The notes beneath the pieces were generated by a model that worked only from the letters and a program-made list of their open reading frames with translations, made no database searches and was not told the origin of the DNA. From NCBI GenBank assembly GCA_000421325.1, contig ATWQ01000001.1:62001-126000 (forward strand): a DNA stretch of 64,000 bases, written 5' to 3'. Both the position numbers and the translations under genes were made by a program. Positions 1 through 7,916 of the stretch are shown in pieces; within the stretch, counting starts at the first letter, position 1; each line of letters starts with the position of its first letter. Origin of the DNA: an alpha proteobacterium SCGC AAA536-K22. Lineage in GTDB: Bacteria > Pseudomonadota > Alphaproteobacteria > Puniceispirillales > Marisalimonadaceae.

Positions 1-714
1 ATAAATAAAAATGTTCCAGATCATTTAAGAGATATCAATAAAAAATGGATTAGTTTATCGACTAGAGCAAGAATAATAGGTGTTTCCAAAGAAAGGGTAA
101 ATAAAAACGAGATTAATGATATTGAAGATTTAGCAAAACCAAAGTTTAGGGGTAAAATATGTACAAGAATTGGAAGTCACCCATATAATAGAGCATTATT
201 GGCTTCAATAGTTGCACATAAAGGTGAGATAAAAGCAAAATCATGGGCAGAAGGTTTAGTTTCAAATTTTGCAAGAAAACCAAAAGGTAATGACAGAGCA
301 CAAGCAAAAGGAATTTACTCAGGTGAGTGTGATATAGTTTTAATGAATACCTATTATTTTGCATTAATGAAATTTAATGAAAAGAAACCTGAACAAAAAA
401 ATTGGGCACGAGCTACTGAAGTAATATTCTATAACCAAGGTAACAGAGGGCAACATATTAACATTTCAGGTGCAGCTATTGCAAAATATTCAAAAAATAG
501 TGAAGAAGCTTTGAAATTTATTGAATGGCTTACTATGCCAAAAGCACAGAAAATTTATGCAAATGTTAATTTTGAATATCCAGTAAATCCTAAAGTTAAA
601 CTTGATGGTAAAATAATGGAATGGGGTACATTTAAGTCAGATAGTTTACCAATAAGTGAGATTGCTAAAAATGCAAAAAAAGCACAAATGATAATTGATC
701 AGGTGGGTTGGTGA
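1..714 (+). CDS. Fe(III) ABC transporter substrate-binding protein, C-terminal part
   Basis: Only the C-terminal part is present; the frame is open from the first base of the window and the start lies upstream. The protein would be a periplasmic ferric-iron-binding component (FbpA/FutA/AfuA family) that delivers Fe(III) to an FbpB-type permease. Seen in the sequence: near the left edge a WISLSTRARIIGVSK segment typical of this family, followed by the conserved pattern around KPKFRGKICTRIGSHPYNR, and late Tyr residues in NTYYF. An FbpB-like permease and Fur lie about 1-3 kb away on the opposite strand, which supports an iron role. A hairpin terminator follows. The family call is good; the exact metal or ligand is inferred. 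Confidence 0.85.
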   Translation: MNKNVPDHLRDINKKWISLSTRARIIGVSKERVNKNEINDIEDLAKPKFRGKICTRIGSHPYNRALLASIVAHKGEIKAKSWAEGLVSNFARKPKGNDRAQAKGIYSGECDIVLMNTYYFALMKFNEKKPEQKNWARATEVIFYNQGNRGQHINISGAAIAKYSKNSEEALKFIEWLTMPKAQKIYANVNFEYPVNPKVKLDGKIMEWGTFKSDSLPISEIAKNAKKAQMIIDQVGW

Positions 715-775
715 TTAAAAGAAATAACTAATACCAAAATAACCAACTAATAGCCAAGCTATACCTTTAATTAAA

Positions 776-808
776 AAAAACAGGAATAAAACAAGTCCTG
801 TTTTTTTT
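776..808 (+). terminator. Rho-independent terminator after the iron-binding protein gene
   Basis: AACAGGA and TCCTGTT form a perfect short stem around a ten-base loop and are followed by eight T. An A run on the 5' side means the hairpin could also stop the convergent dehydrogenase transcript. Confidence 0.75.
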
Positions 809-844
809 ATATTTATCTTTGAAATTTTAATATAATCTAGATAT

Positions 845-1585
845 TTAGACAGTCTGACCGCCATTTATCTGGATTTCCGTTCCGTTTACATATGAAAATG
901 TTTCTGAACACATTGAGTGAATAACGCCTGCTACTTCTTCAGGAGTCCCAAAACGTTTCATGGGTATTTTTTCTGTAAGCATTTTTTTACTATCTGGTGT
1001 TACCATTGAAGTTTCAATTTCACCTGGGGCAATTGCATTAACTCTTATACCCTCATGTGCCAAATCTGACGCCATTTCACGAGTTAAAGATTTTAAAGCT
1101 GCTTTAGAGGTAGCATATGCTGGTCCAGCAAATTGATGAACATTATCACTAGCAATTGACGTAACATTAATAATTACGCCTTTAGCTAATTTTAGGTTAT
1201 TAATGATTGACTGAGAAATTATTATTGGGGCAAAAAAATTAACATTAAACACTTTTCTCCAGAGGCTCAAGTCAGTATCTGCAAATCCCAATCTCTTATT
1301 ATCAGAATTTTTAGGAGAAATTGCTGCGTTATTTATTAGAGCTTTTACAGGTCTGCCATCAAGAAATTTATTTAATTCTAATAATGTTTTGTCTAAAGAG
1401 ATTTGATTTTCTAAATCTACTTGAAAATGCAATTGTTTATTATTAGACCAAGGGCATTGTGGCGCAACTTCTGAGCGTGAAAAGGTAATAACTGTCCAAC
1501 CATCATCCCAGAACTTTTTTGATGTAGCATGGCCTATACCACGACTTCCACCTGTAAGAATTATAATTTTATCATTATTTTTCAT
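845..1585 (-). CDS. Short-chain dehydrogenase/reductase (SDR), FabG-like
   Basis: A classical 246-residue SDR, the usual family size, predicted to be a cytosolic NAD(P)-dependent oxidoreductase. Visible motifs: the TGGSRGIG cofactor loop at residues 11-18, NNAAIS at 85-90, and the catalytic triad Ser143, Tyr157 and Lys161 in the YATSK context, then the usual VNAIAPGEIET. The substrate cannot be read from the sequence. It lies between a ferric-iron-binding protein gene and fur. A Fur-box-like palindrome sits a few bases upstream of the ATG, so iron control is plausible. No strong Shine-Dalgarno sequence is seen. Confidence 0.88.
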   Translation of the reverse strand: MKNNDKIIILTGGSRGIGHATSKKFWDDGWTVITFSRSEVAPQCPWSNNKQLHFQVDLENQISLDKTLLELNKFLDGRPVKALINNAAISPKNSDNKRLGFADTDLSLWRKVFNVNFFAPIIISQSIINNLKLAKGVIINVTSIASDNVHQFAGPAYATSKAALKSLTREMASDLAHEGIRVNAIAPGEIETSMVTPDSKKMLTEKIPMKRFGTPEEVAGVIHSMCSETFSYVNGTEIQINGGQTV

Positions 1586-1597
1586 TAATTAATTTCT

Positions 1598-1616
1598 GAT
1601 ATTGATAATCATTCTT
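1598..1616 (-). promoter_or_regulatory. Fur-box-like palindrome upstream of the SDR gene
   Basis: GATATTGATAATCATTCTT matches 16 of 19 positions of the classical Fur consensus GATAATGATAATCATTATC. It lies 12 bases upstream of the SDR start, in the gap between that gene and fur. The match is seen directly; function is inferred, and alphaproteobacterial Fur/Mur proteins can prefer other sites. Confidence 0.5.
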
Positions 1617-1667
1617 AACTTTAACACTAGTAGTTAACATTGCAACAATTTTTTCTTATTAGAAAGT

Positions 1668-2072
1668 TTATTTTTTTATCTTCTTTCCAAATAGTTCTAA
1701 ACGGTGATCCACCAACTCGTAACCCATATTAAGTGCTACTTGTCTTTTCATTTCTTCTAGTTCTTCGTTCTGAAATTCAATGATTTCACCACTCTCAACA
1801 TCAATTAAATGTTCATGATGTTCCCCAGCTTCTTCATATCTTGATCTACCATCTCCAATATCTAGTTTTTCAATTATACCAGCCTCTTCAAACAATTTGA
1901 TCGTTCTGTACACAGTTGCGATTGAGATTGAACGATCTTTTTCAACAGCTCTTCGATACATCTCATCCACATCAGGGTGATCAACTGAATCTTCGATTAC
2001 TTCTAGTATAATTTTTCTAGGTAATGTCATTCTCAGACCGTTTTTTATACATTTCTCATAAAGTTTGGCCAT
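1668..2072 (-). CDS. fur: Ferric uptake regulator Fur
   Basis: A 134-residue Fur-family metal-dependent repressor. The N-terminal winged helix covers roughly residues 10-80, with the recognition region SIATVYRTIKLF near 50-61. The metal-site histidines appear as HHEH at 85-88, followed by LIDVESGEIIEF. The CxxC pairs of E. coli-type Fur are absent, as is usual for alphaproteobacterial Fur/Mur; this is one of the few taxonomic hints in the window. Its neighbours, an FbpB-like permease and an SDR with a Fur-box-like site, fit an iron regulon. It may sense Mn or Fe; that cannot be decided from the sequence. Confidence 0.9.
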   Translation of the reverse strand: MAKLYEKCIKNGLRMTLPRKIILEVIEDSVDHPDVDEMYRRAVEKDRSISIATVYRTIKLFEEAGIIEKLDIGDGRSRYEEAGEHHEHLIDVESGEIIEFQNEELEEMKRQVALNMGYELVDHRLELFGKKIKK

Positions 2073-2128
2073 TCTTTTTTCCTAGAAAGATTTATACTGA
2101 TTCTAAACTAATACAAGTTTACAAAAAA

Positions 2129-3778
2129 TTACATTATTTTTTTATTTATATTTATTATTTTATTAATAAACAAAATAGGTAAAAGTCCTATAATTACTAT
2201 AAGCAGAGCTGCGCTTGATGCTCTTTCAAGCATTTCATCATTTGCATATTGATATACGTAAGTGGCTAATGTTTCAAAATTGAAAGGTCTTAATAATAAT
2301 GTTATTGGAAGTTCTTTAATAATATCTACAAAAGCCAGAATAAATGCAGTTAAAATAGATGGTCTTAATAACGGTAATATAACCTTCCTAAAACTATACC
2401 AAAACGGATTACCAAGTGATCTACTAGCTTCAAGCAAATTAGGGGGTAATCTATTTAGTCCACTATTAATTGCCCCAAATGAAACAGCATTAAATCTTGA
2501 TACATAGGCAAAAATTAATAAAAAGTAAGAACCAATTAAGATTAAATTTAGATCAATAGAAAAGATTTCTAATGATAAATTTACATATTTTTCAACAAAA
2601 GAAATAAAAAATAAAGTCCCAAGAGCTATCATTATGCCTGGAAAAGCATATCCAATACCTGCCATTGTAGATAAAAAATTAAAGCCTTTAAAATTTTGAT
2701 ATTTAATACTTACGGTTAAAATTATAGATAGTAATATTATGATTGTTGCAGTAGTGAAGCTAATAAAAAAAGAGTTTTGAGCAATCGTAAATAAATGATT
2801 AAAATTTTCAAGGTGAAAATAATTTATAGAATTCTCAATTAAAATAAGCACTGGAATCAAAAACCCAAATAATATTGGTATAACGCATATTGAAAAAATT
2901 ATAATATTTTTAGATTTAGATACTTGAATATTAAAAAAATTGTGAGTGTTGAATTTAGGATCGTTAAATTTTTGTCTTTTTCTTGCATAAAGCTCTAGTG
3001 CAAGCAAAACAATTACAAACGTAAATCCTACCAAAGCTAGCTGTGATGCTGAGGCTAGATTATTCATTCCAAGCCATAGGTTAAAAATACCCAGAGTAAT
3101 TGTTTCAACTGCAAAAAAATCTACTGTACCAAAATCAGAAACTGTTTCCATCAACACTAATGACAATCCAGCAACTATTGCAGGTTTAGCCAGAGGTAAA
3201 GAAACAAAGTAGAAAATATTTTTTCCAGACATATCAGCAAACTCAATTAAAGATGAAGGAGTAGATTTAAAAGCAACTTTGGTAATTAGATAAACATAAG
3301 GGTATAAGACAAAAGATATTACAAACACTGCTCCTCCAAGAGATCTTATTTCTGGAAAATAATAATCACTTGGTGAAGAAAAATTTAATAAATCTCTTAA
3401 TATTGTCTGAACAACACCACTATATTCAAAAAAATCAGTATAACAATACGCAACTATATATGATGGTAATGCTAGAGGCAAAAGTAGTGCCCACTCGATT
3501 ATATTTTTCATGTAAAAATTATATCGGCAAACTAACCAGGCAAGAGAAACTCCAATCACAAAGGTAATTAAACAAACACCTAACATTAACATAAATGTGT
3601 TGTATAAATAATATTTTAAACGTGAATTTATAAGATGTAGCCATAAATCATATGTGTTTTGAAAACTTGATATAATTATAGAAATAACTGGAGAGAGAAG
3701 TAAGAAAATTATAATTATACTTATGATTTTTAAATGCGAGTTTAATATTTGATTTAATAGTTTAGAGATAGCTACCAT
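2129..3778 (-). CDS. Fe(III) ABC transporter permease, fused two-domain (FbpB-like)
   Basis: A 549-residue inner-membrane protein with about twelve hydrophobic segments arranged as two tandem binding-protein-dependent permease domains. This is the architecture of FbpB/SfuB/AfuB iron permeases (usually 500-560 aa). EAA-loop-like segments are visible at DMSGKNIFYFVSLPLAKPAI in the first half and EASRSLGNPFWYSFRKVILP in the second, where the ATPase would dock. It is encoded just upstream of fur on the same strand. No ATPase subunit gene lies in the window, so that component must be elsewhere. Confidence 0.85.
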   Translation of the reverse strand: MVAISKLLNQILNSHLKIISIIIIFLLLSPVISIIISSFQNTYDLWLHLINSRLKYYLYNTFMLMLGVCLITFVIGVSLAWLVCRYNFYMKNIIEWALLLPLALPSYIVAYCYTDFFEYSGVVQTILRDLLNFSSPSDYYFPEIRSLGGAVFVISFVLYPYVYLITKVAFKSTPSSLIEFADMSGKNIFYFVSLPLAKPAIVAGLSLVLMETVSDFGTVDFFAVETITLGIFNLWLGMNNLASASQLALVGFTFVIVLLALELYARKRQKFNDPKFNTHNFFNIQVSKSKNIIIFSICVIPILFGFLIPVLILIENSINYFHLENFNHLFTIAQNSFFISFTTATIIILLSIILTVSIKYQNFKGFNFLSTMAGIGYAFPGIMIALGTLFFISFVEKYVNLSLEIFSIDLNLILIGSYFLLIFAYVSRFNAVSFGAINSGLNRLPPNLLEASRSLGNPFWYSFRKVILPLLRPSILTAFILAFVDIIKELPITLLLRPFNFETLATYVYQYANDEMLERASSAALLIVIIGLLPILFINKIININKKIM

Positions 3779-3870
3779 TTAACAATTTTTTAAATATTGA
3801 AATAATTAAGTTATTAATAGATAAACTATTTTTATTATTATTTATATTTATTTATTTAAGAAGGCAAAAG

Positions 3871-4941
3871 ATGTACAAAATTGCAGTAATTCCAGGTGAT
3901 GGAATAGGGACTGAAGTAATTGATAGTGGGGTTGAAGTTTTACAAGCTCTTTCTAAGATTGTTCCTAATCTGCCAATAGAATTTAATCATTTTGATTGGG
4001 GTGCAGAATATTATAAAGAACATGGAATAATGATGCCTGATGAAGGGGTAGACGAACTTAAAGATTATAATGCAATTTATTTTGGTTCAGCTGGAGTTCC
4101 AAACATTCCTGATCATATAACATTATGGGGATTAAGACTAAAAATATGTCAAGGACTTGATCAGTATGCAAATCTAAGACCTGTAAAGTTGCTTCCTGGT
4201 ATCTCATCTCCATTAAAAAATGTTGAAGAAAAAGATATTGATTGGAGTTTTATTAGAGAAAATTCTGAAGGAGAATATTCAGGAATTGGAGGTAGAAGTC
4301 ATAAAGGCTATTCAAACGATACTGCAATGGATGTAACTCTTTTCACAAAGCAAGGCGTTGAGAGAATACAGAGATTTGCATTTGAGATAGCACGTTCCAG
4401 ACCTAGAAAATTATTAACTTTAGTAACAAAGTCAAATGCACAAAGGCATGGCATGGTTATGTGGGACGAAATCTTTAAAGAAATCTCAGAAGACTATAGA
4501 GACGTTAATACTGATAAAATGCTTGTTGATGCAATGACTACTCGAATGGTTTTAGATCCTAAAAGTATAGATACTGTTGTTGCATCAAATTTACATGCAG
4601 ATATTTTAACTGATTTAGCTGCGTCCTTGTCAGGTTCCATGGGAATTGCACCTACTGCCAATCTAGACCCTGATAAACGTCATCCATCAATGTTTGAACC
4701 AATTCATGGTTCAGCATTTGATATAATGGGTAAAGGTATTGCTAATCCAATTGGTTCATATTGGTCAGCTGTCATGATGTTAGAAAATTTAGGAGAACTT
4801 CAGGCTGCTCAAAAGTTAATGTTTGCGATAGAAAAACTTACTGAAGAAAAAAAAGTTTTACCAAAGGATCTAGGTGGAAAAAGCACCACTAAACAAATAA
4901 CAAAAGCAATGATAGACATTATTTCTGGTAAAAATAATTAA
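3871..4941 (+). CDS. Tartrate/D-malate dehydrogenase-like beta-decarboxylating dehydrogenase
   Basis: A 356-residue member of the isocitrate/isopropylmalate dehydrogenase superfamily. It opens with IAVIPGDGIGTEV, and has YANLRPVKLLPG, which fits the tartrate dehydrogenase/decarboxylase branch better than LeuB, then the metal-binding region VDAMTTRMVLDP and the cofactor loop IHGSAFDIMGKGIANP. Predicted reaction: NAD-dependent oxidation, with or without decarboxylation, of tartrate, D-malate or a related 2-hydroxy acid. A Shine-Dalgarno-like AAGGC precedes the ATG. It is followed after 20 bases by a threonine-synthase-like gene, so the two are probably co-transcribed. Substrate specificity is inferred. 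Confidence 0.82.
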   Translation: MYKIAVIPGDGIGTEVIDSGVEVLQALSKIVPNLPIEFNHFDWGAEYYKEHGIMMPDEGVDELKDYNAIYFGSAGVPNIPDHITLWGLRLKICQGLDQYANLRPVKLLPGISSPLKNVEEKDIDWSFIRENSEGEYSGIGGRSHKGYSNDTAMDVTLFTKQGVERIQRFAFEIARSRPRKLLTLVTKSNAQRHGMVMWDEIFKEISEDYRDVNTDKMLVDAMTTRMVLDPKSIDTVVASNLHADILTDLAASLSGSMGIAPTANLDPDKRHPSMFEPIHGSAFDIMGKGIANPIGSYWSAVMMLENLGELQAAQKLMFAIEKLTEEKKVLPKDLGGKSTTKQITKAMIDIISGKNN

Positions 4942-4961
4942 TTAAATTTTGAGGTAACAAA

Positions 4962-6188
4962 ATGGATAAAAGTTATGTAAGTCACTTGGAGTGTTCAATT
5001 TCTGGCAAGCAATATGAAGCTAATAAAGTGCATGGTTTATCGGAGGCAGGAAGACCTTTATTAGTTAAATATGATTTACAAAAATTAAAAAAAGAAGTTT
5101 CACGAGATGATATTTCTAATTCCAAAATAGACGGCCTTTGGCGATATTTTCCTCTTTTACCGGTTGCAGATCCAAAGAATAGAGTAACTCTTGGTGAGAC
5201 TATAACTCCCTTAATTAAATTAGATAGATCCGTTAATTATAATAATCAGGATAAGGGATGTGTTCTTGTCAAAGATGAAGGTAGATTACCAACAGGATCC
5301 TTTAAAGCAAGAGGATTATGCATGGCTGTTTCCATGGCAAAACAATTTAAGTTAGGCCACTTAGCTATTCCAACAAATGGAAATGCAGGTGCCGCAATGG
5401 CTGCTTATGCAACTCATGCGGGCATAAAATCAACAGTTTTTTGTCCTGACGATACTCCTGATATAAACGTAAGAGAAATTCAAACACTTGGTGCTGAAAC
5501 ATATTTAGTTAACGGTCTAATTAATGATTGTGGAAAAATAGTTGGAGAAGGTAAGGACAAAGTAGGGTGGTTTGATGTGTCAACCTTAAAGGAGCCTTAT
5601 AGAATAGAAGGTAAGAAAACTATGGGACTTGAATTAGCTGAACAGCTAAATTGGGAATTACCAGATGTTATTTTTTATCCTACAGGTGGTGGAACAGGTT
5701 TAATTGGTATGTGGAAAGCTTTCTTAGAATTAAAAGAACTTGGGTGGATAAAAGGAAAATTGCCTAGGATGGTAGCTGTTCAAGCAGATGGATGTGCACC
5801 AATAGTTAAGGCCTGGCAAAGTGGTGAAGAACATGCTCCATTATGGAAAAATGCCCACACAAAAGCTGCAGGGATTAGAGTGCCGGTAGCAGTAGGGGAC
5901 TTCCTTATTATTAGAGCTGTTCGTGAAAGTAATGGATTTGCAATGTCTGTTTCAGATGAAGATATAATGGAAGCAAGAGATAGAGTGGCGGCTATTGATG
6001 GATGCTTCTTATGTCCTGAAGGTGCAGCGACAATGACTGCCTATGACAAGGCTCTATCATCTAAATTGATAACAAGTGACGATAAAGTTATTCTTTTTAA
6101 TTGTGCTACGGGTTTAAAATATCCTTTGCCAGAGGTAAGAAATACAATAGATAAAAATAAAACTATTGATTATAATACCTTTATTTAA
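4962..6188 (+). CDS. Threonine-synthase-like PLP-dependent enzyme
   Basis: A 408-residue fold-type II pyridoxal-phosphate enzyme. The PLP-binding lysine is Lys115 in RLPTGSFKARG, and the glycine-rich phosphate loop is PTGGGTG. The N-terminal LECSISGKQY segment matches the short extension found in many threonine synthases. The canonical reaction converts O-phosphohomoserine to threonine. No thrA or thrB lies nearby; the partner gene is the upstream dehydrogenase. A specialised lyase or racemase role on a hydroxy- or amino-acid pathway is therefore possible. It ends directly against the convergent fliL-like gene with no spacer. Confidence 0.78.
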   Translation: MDKSYVSHLECSISGKQYEANKVHGLSEAGRPLLVKYDLQKLKKEVSRDDISNSKIDGLWRYFPLLPVADPKNRVTLGETITPLIKLDRSVNYNNQDKGCVLVKDEGRLPTGSFKARGLCMAVSMAKQFKLGHLAIPTNGNAGAAMAAYATHAGIKSTVFCPDDTPDINVREIQTLGAETYLVNGLINDCGKIVGEGKDKVGWFDVSTLKEPYRIEGKKTMGLELAEQLNWELPDVIFYPTGGGTGLIGMWKAFLELKELGWIKGKLPRMVAVQADGCAPIVKAWQSGEEHAPLWKNAHTKAAGIRVPVAVGDFLIIRAVRESNGFAMSVSDEDIMEARDRVAAIDGCFLCPEGAATMTAYDKALSSKLITSDDKVILFNCATGLKYPLPEVRNTIDKNKTIDYNTFI

Positions 6189-6785
6189 TTACCCTCTTGT
6201 AGTAATAGCAAGCACCTTGAAATGAACACCAAAGATTATTGGATCTAATTCCTTTTCATCTAAGTAAGCATTGAATTCGTTTTTAATGTCCTCAAGTAAC
6301 TTCTTTTTTCCTTTACTTCCTTCTAATTGAAGTACAGTTTGTTTATTTACTTCCTGGAATACAATCTTTCTAAAATCAGCGTCATAATCAGTCAAATAAT
6401 CTGTTAACATTTCACCTTGATAGGATGAAAAAGCTAAATCAAAACTAATAAAGGAATTAGACCCTGGTATATTTGTCCAAAAACTTTTATTGGAGTTTTC
6501 TCCTAATCCGCCAATATCAACGTAAGTTAAACTTGGAATAATTACTTTGCCATCAGCACCAATTTCTTGCACTATGGGCTTTTCATCTGGTTCTAATCTT
6601 CCAAGTTTAATAGCTTCTTCTTTTGCTACCTCGTAAATATCAATCTTTTCTTCAACAATCTTTTCTTCTCTAATAACTTCACTACTAAAATAAAAAAATA
6701 TAAATGTAAAAATTGAAGAAAAGATCGCAATTAAGTAAACGTACAAGTTTTTTATGTTCATAATTTTATTCTTTAGATTTGCCAT
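6189..6785 (-). CDS. fliL: FliL-like flagellar basal-body-associated protein
   Basis: A 198-residue protein with one N-terminal membrane anchor at about residues 12-33 and a periplasmic remainder. The C-terminal 100 residues have the FliL pattern: a beta segment with FISFDLAFSSY, then acidic and amphipathic helices ending LLEDIKNEFNAYLDEKE and a strand VLAITTRG. FliL surrounds stator units and supports torque. An internal ATG (MNIKNLYVYL, residue 9) is an alternative start. It stands away from the other basal-body genes, in a unit with a cyclic-nucleotide-domain protein. The assignment rests on pattern and general context. Confidence 0.65.
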   Translation of the reverse strand: MANLKNKIMNIKNLYVYLIAIFSSIFTFIFFYFSSEVIREEKIVEEKIDIYEVAKEEAIKLGRLEPDEKPIVQEIGADGKVIIPSLTYVDIGGLGENSNKSFWTNIPGSNSFISFDLAFSSYQGEMLTDYLTDYDADFRKIVFQEVNKQTVLQLEGSKGKKKLLEDIKNEFNAYLDEKELDPIIFGVHFKVLAITTRG

Positions 6786-6810
6786 TTATATTTCTTTGAA
6801 CTTTAAATAT

Positions 6811-7200
6811 TTATTTACCAAGAGACTTATATAAACTTAACTCTAACCAATGCTTTTCAGCTAACGCATTAGCATCTCCAATTCTTAGCGATAAACCTCT
6901 AATTATTGCAGCTAAAACTGGGTCAGCTTTATTCATTTTCTCTTTAACTGTTTTTTCGTCAATTACTCTTATTATTGAATTAGTAACAGCCACTGCAGTG
7001 ACAGTTCTAGGAGATTCTATAATATGTCCAACTTCTCCAAAAATTTCTCCAGTATCAAGTATTCCTAATTCTAAACCATGTTTTGACTCTATTCTAACTT
7101 TACCACTATGTATTAAAAAAATATATTCAGCTGGATCGTTATGAGAATAAATAGTTTCTCCGGCTTTAAAAGTTTTTGTTTCCTGATTACTTTTTGTCAT
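6811..7200 (-). CDS. Stand-alone cyclic-nucleotide-binding-domain protein
   Basis: A 129-residue protein consisting almost entirely of one cNMP-binding beta-roll: FKAGETIYSHNDPAEYIFLIHSGKVRI at the N-terminus, the phosphate-cassette-like GEIFGEVG segment near the middle, then helices. No DNA-binding HTH follows, so it is not a CRP/FNR transcription factor by itself. The expected arginine of the cassette is replaced by surrounding residues (ESPRTVTAV keeps one Arg), so ligand binding is plausible but unproven. It lies 25 bases upstream of the fliL-like gene on the same strand, which suggests a link between nucleotide signalling and motility. Confidence 0.75.
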   Translation of the reverse strand: MTKSNQETKTFKAGETIYSHNDPAEYIFLIHSGKVRIESKHGLELGILDTGEIFGEVGHIIESPRTVTAVAVTNSIIRVIDEKTVKEKMNKADPVLAAIIRGLSLRIGDANALAEKHWLELSLYKSLGK

Positions 7201-7305
7201 AAATCTTGTCCTACTTGAAATATAAATTCTTTTTTAAACTAAACAATTTGTAAAATACGTATTTTGTGGTTAAGAATACTTATAGCAAATTATTTTAACA
7301 AATGA

Positions 7306-7318
7306 AAAGGAGGTGATC
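7306..7318 (+). promoter_or_regulatory. Exceptionally long Shine-Dalgarno sequence
   Basis: AAAGGAGGTGATC is the full complement of the conserved 16S rRNA 3' end (GATCACCTCCTTT), 13 bases without a mismatch. It ends two bases before the ATG of a 26-codon ORF, with GGAGG at normal spacing. Most genes in this window have only GGAG or AGGA. Confidence 0.75.
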
Positions 7319-7320
7319 TG

Positions 7321-7401
7321 ATGTCTAGTATTTTTTATGGAAATTGTTCTCGTAAGGTTTTAAATTTATCAGAGCTACCTTTGATAAGATTTTCCCTTTA
7401 A
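7321..7401 (+). CDS. 26-residue micro-ORF (leader peptide or small protein)
   Basis: The ORF encodes MSSIFYGNCSRKVLNLSELP followed by LIRFSL and a TAA. It has a near-perfect translation start and is followed 28 bases later by a strong terminator, so it looks like a short independent transcription unit. One Cys, and no signal or membrane segment that I can call. No following gene on the same strand is close enough for obvious attenuation. I do not recognise it. It may be a small protein or a translated regulatory RNA. Confidence 0.5.
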   Translation: MSSIFYGNCSRKVLNLSELPLIRFSL

Positions 7402-7429
7402 CAGGAAACATTTTTTCAATCAAATACGA

Positions 7430-7459
7430 AACAGGGTTTTTTAAACCCTGTTTTTTTTT
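7430..7459 (+). terminator. Strong Rho-independent terminator after the micro-ORF
   Basis: AACAGGGTTT pairs perfectly with AAACCCTGTT across a three-base loop, followed by a T run. The last codons of the convergent lysine-rich ORF are embedded in this hairpin. Confidence 0.8.
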
Positions 7460-7656
7460 ATATCATCGGCAATTATTTGTTTGAAAACATTTGTTAAAAT
7501 AGAATTCTCCTTTTTAGTTTTTCTGATTGTCTTTTTCCTAATTATTATGTCACCCTGGTCATTTAAGAAGGGTTTATCAAAATTTTCAAAATCATTTAGA
7601 ATTAAACTAATCTTCTTAATTAATTCGTTATCTTTTTCTTTTAATACATTATTCAT
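7441..7656 (-). CDS. Small lysine-rich hypothetical protein
   Basis: A 71-residue, strongly basic, probably cytosolic protein with KKTIRKTKKENS in the middle. No recognised domain or membrane segment. A weak purine-rich stretch, but no clear Shine-Dalgarno sequence, precedes the ATG. The opposite strand carries a slightly longer ORF, but that one is Phe/Leu-rich low complexity, as expected of a shadow of a lysine-rich gene, so this strand is preferred. The 3' end runs into a convergent terminator hairpin. Confidence 0.4.
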   Translation of the reverse strand: MNNVLKEKDNELIKKISLILNDFENFDKPFLNDQGDIIIRKKTIRKTKKENSILTNVFKQIIADDIKKNRV

Positions 7657-7739
7657 TAAAAATTCACTTTTCTATTTTTTTAATTGTTTAATATTACGGT
7701 AAAATTAAACAAAATTTTAAAGATGACGTTAATTATTAT

Positions 7740-7916
7740 ATGGACAAAATTTTAAACAACATAGTAGTTAAAGAAAACGAAAACAATATTGAAGAAAATT
7801 TATTCGTTAAAAATATTATTGTTAATAAAGATAAAAATCGGGTTCCAATATTACCTTATATAGCGACTGAAAGATGGTTGGAACAATTAGGAGCCAGACT
7901 GGAGACTAGTTGCTAG
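7740..7916 (+). CDS. Small hypothetical protein, 58 residues
   Basis: The ORF starts at an ATG and encodes a charged N-terminal half and a distinct C-terminal segment VPILPYIATERWLEQLGAR that looks like a folded helical patch rather than random AT-rich sequence. It overlaps the 3' end of the convergent ParA-like gene by 11 bases. The ribosome-binding site is weak. No family is recognised. Confidence 0.4.
   Translation: MDKILNNIVVKENENNIEENLFVKNIIVNKDKNRVPILPYIATERWLEQLGARLETSC

Noticed and set aside
7481-7702. 73-residue plus-strand ORF opposite the lysine-rich gene
   Set aside because: Phe/Leu/Ile-rich low complexity, as expected from reading the complement of a lysine/asparagine-rich gene; no ribosome-binding site.
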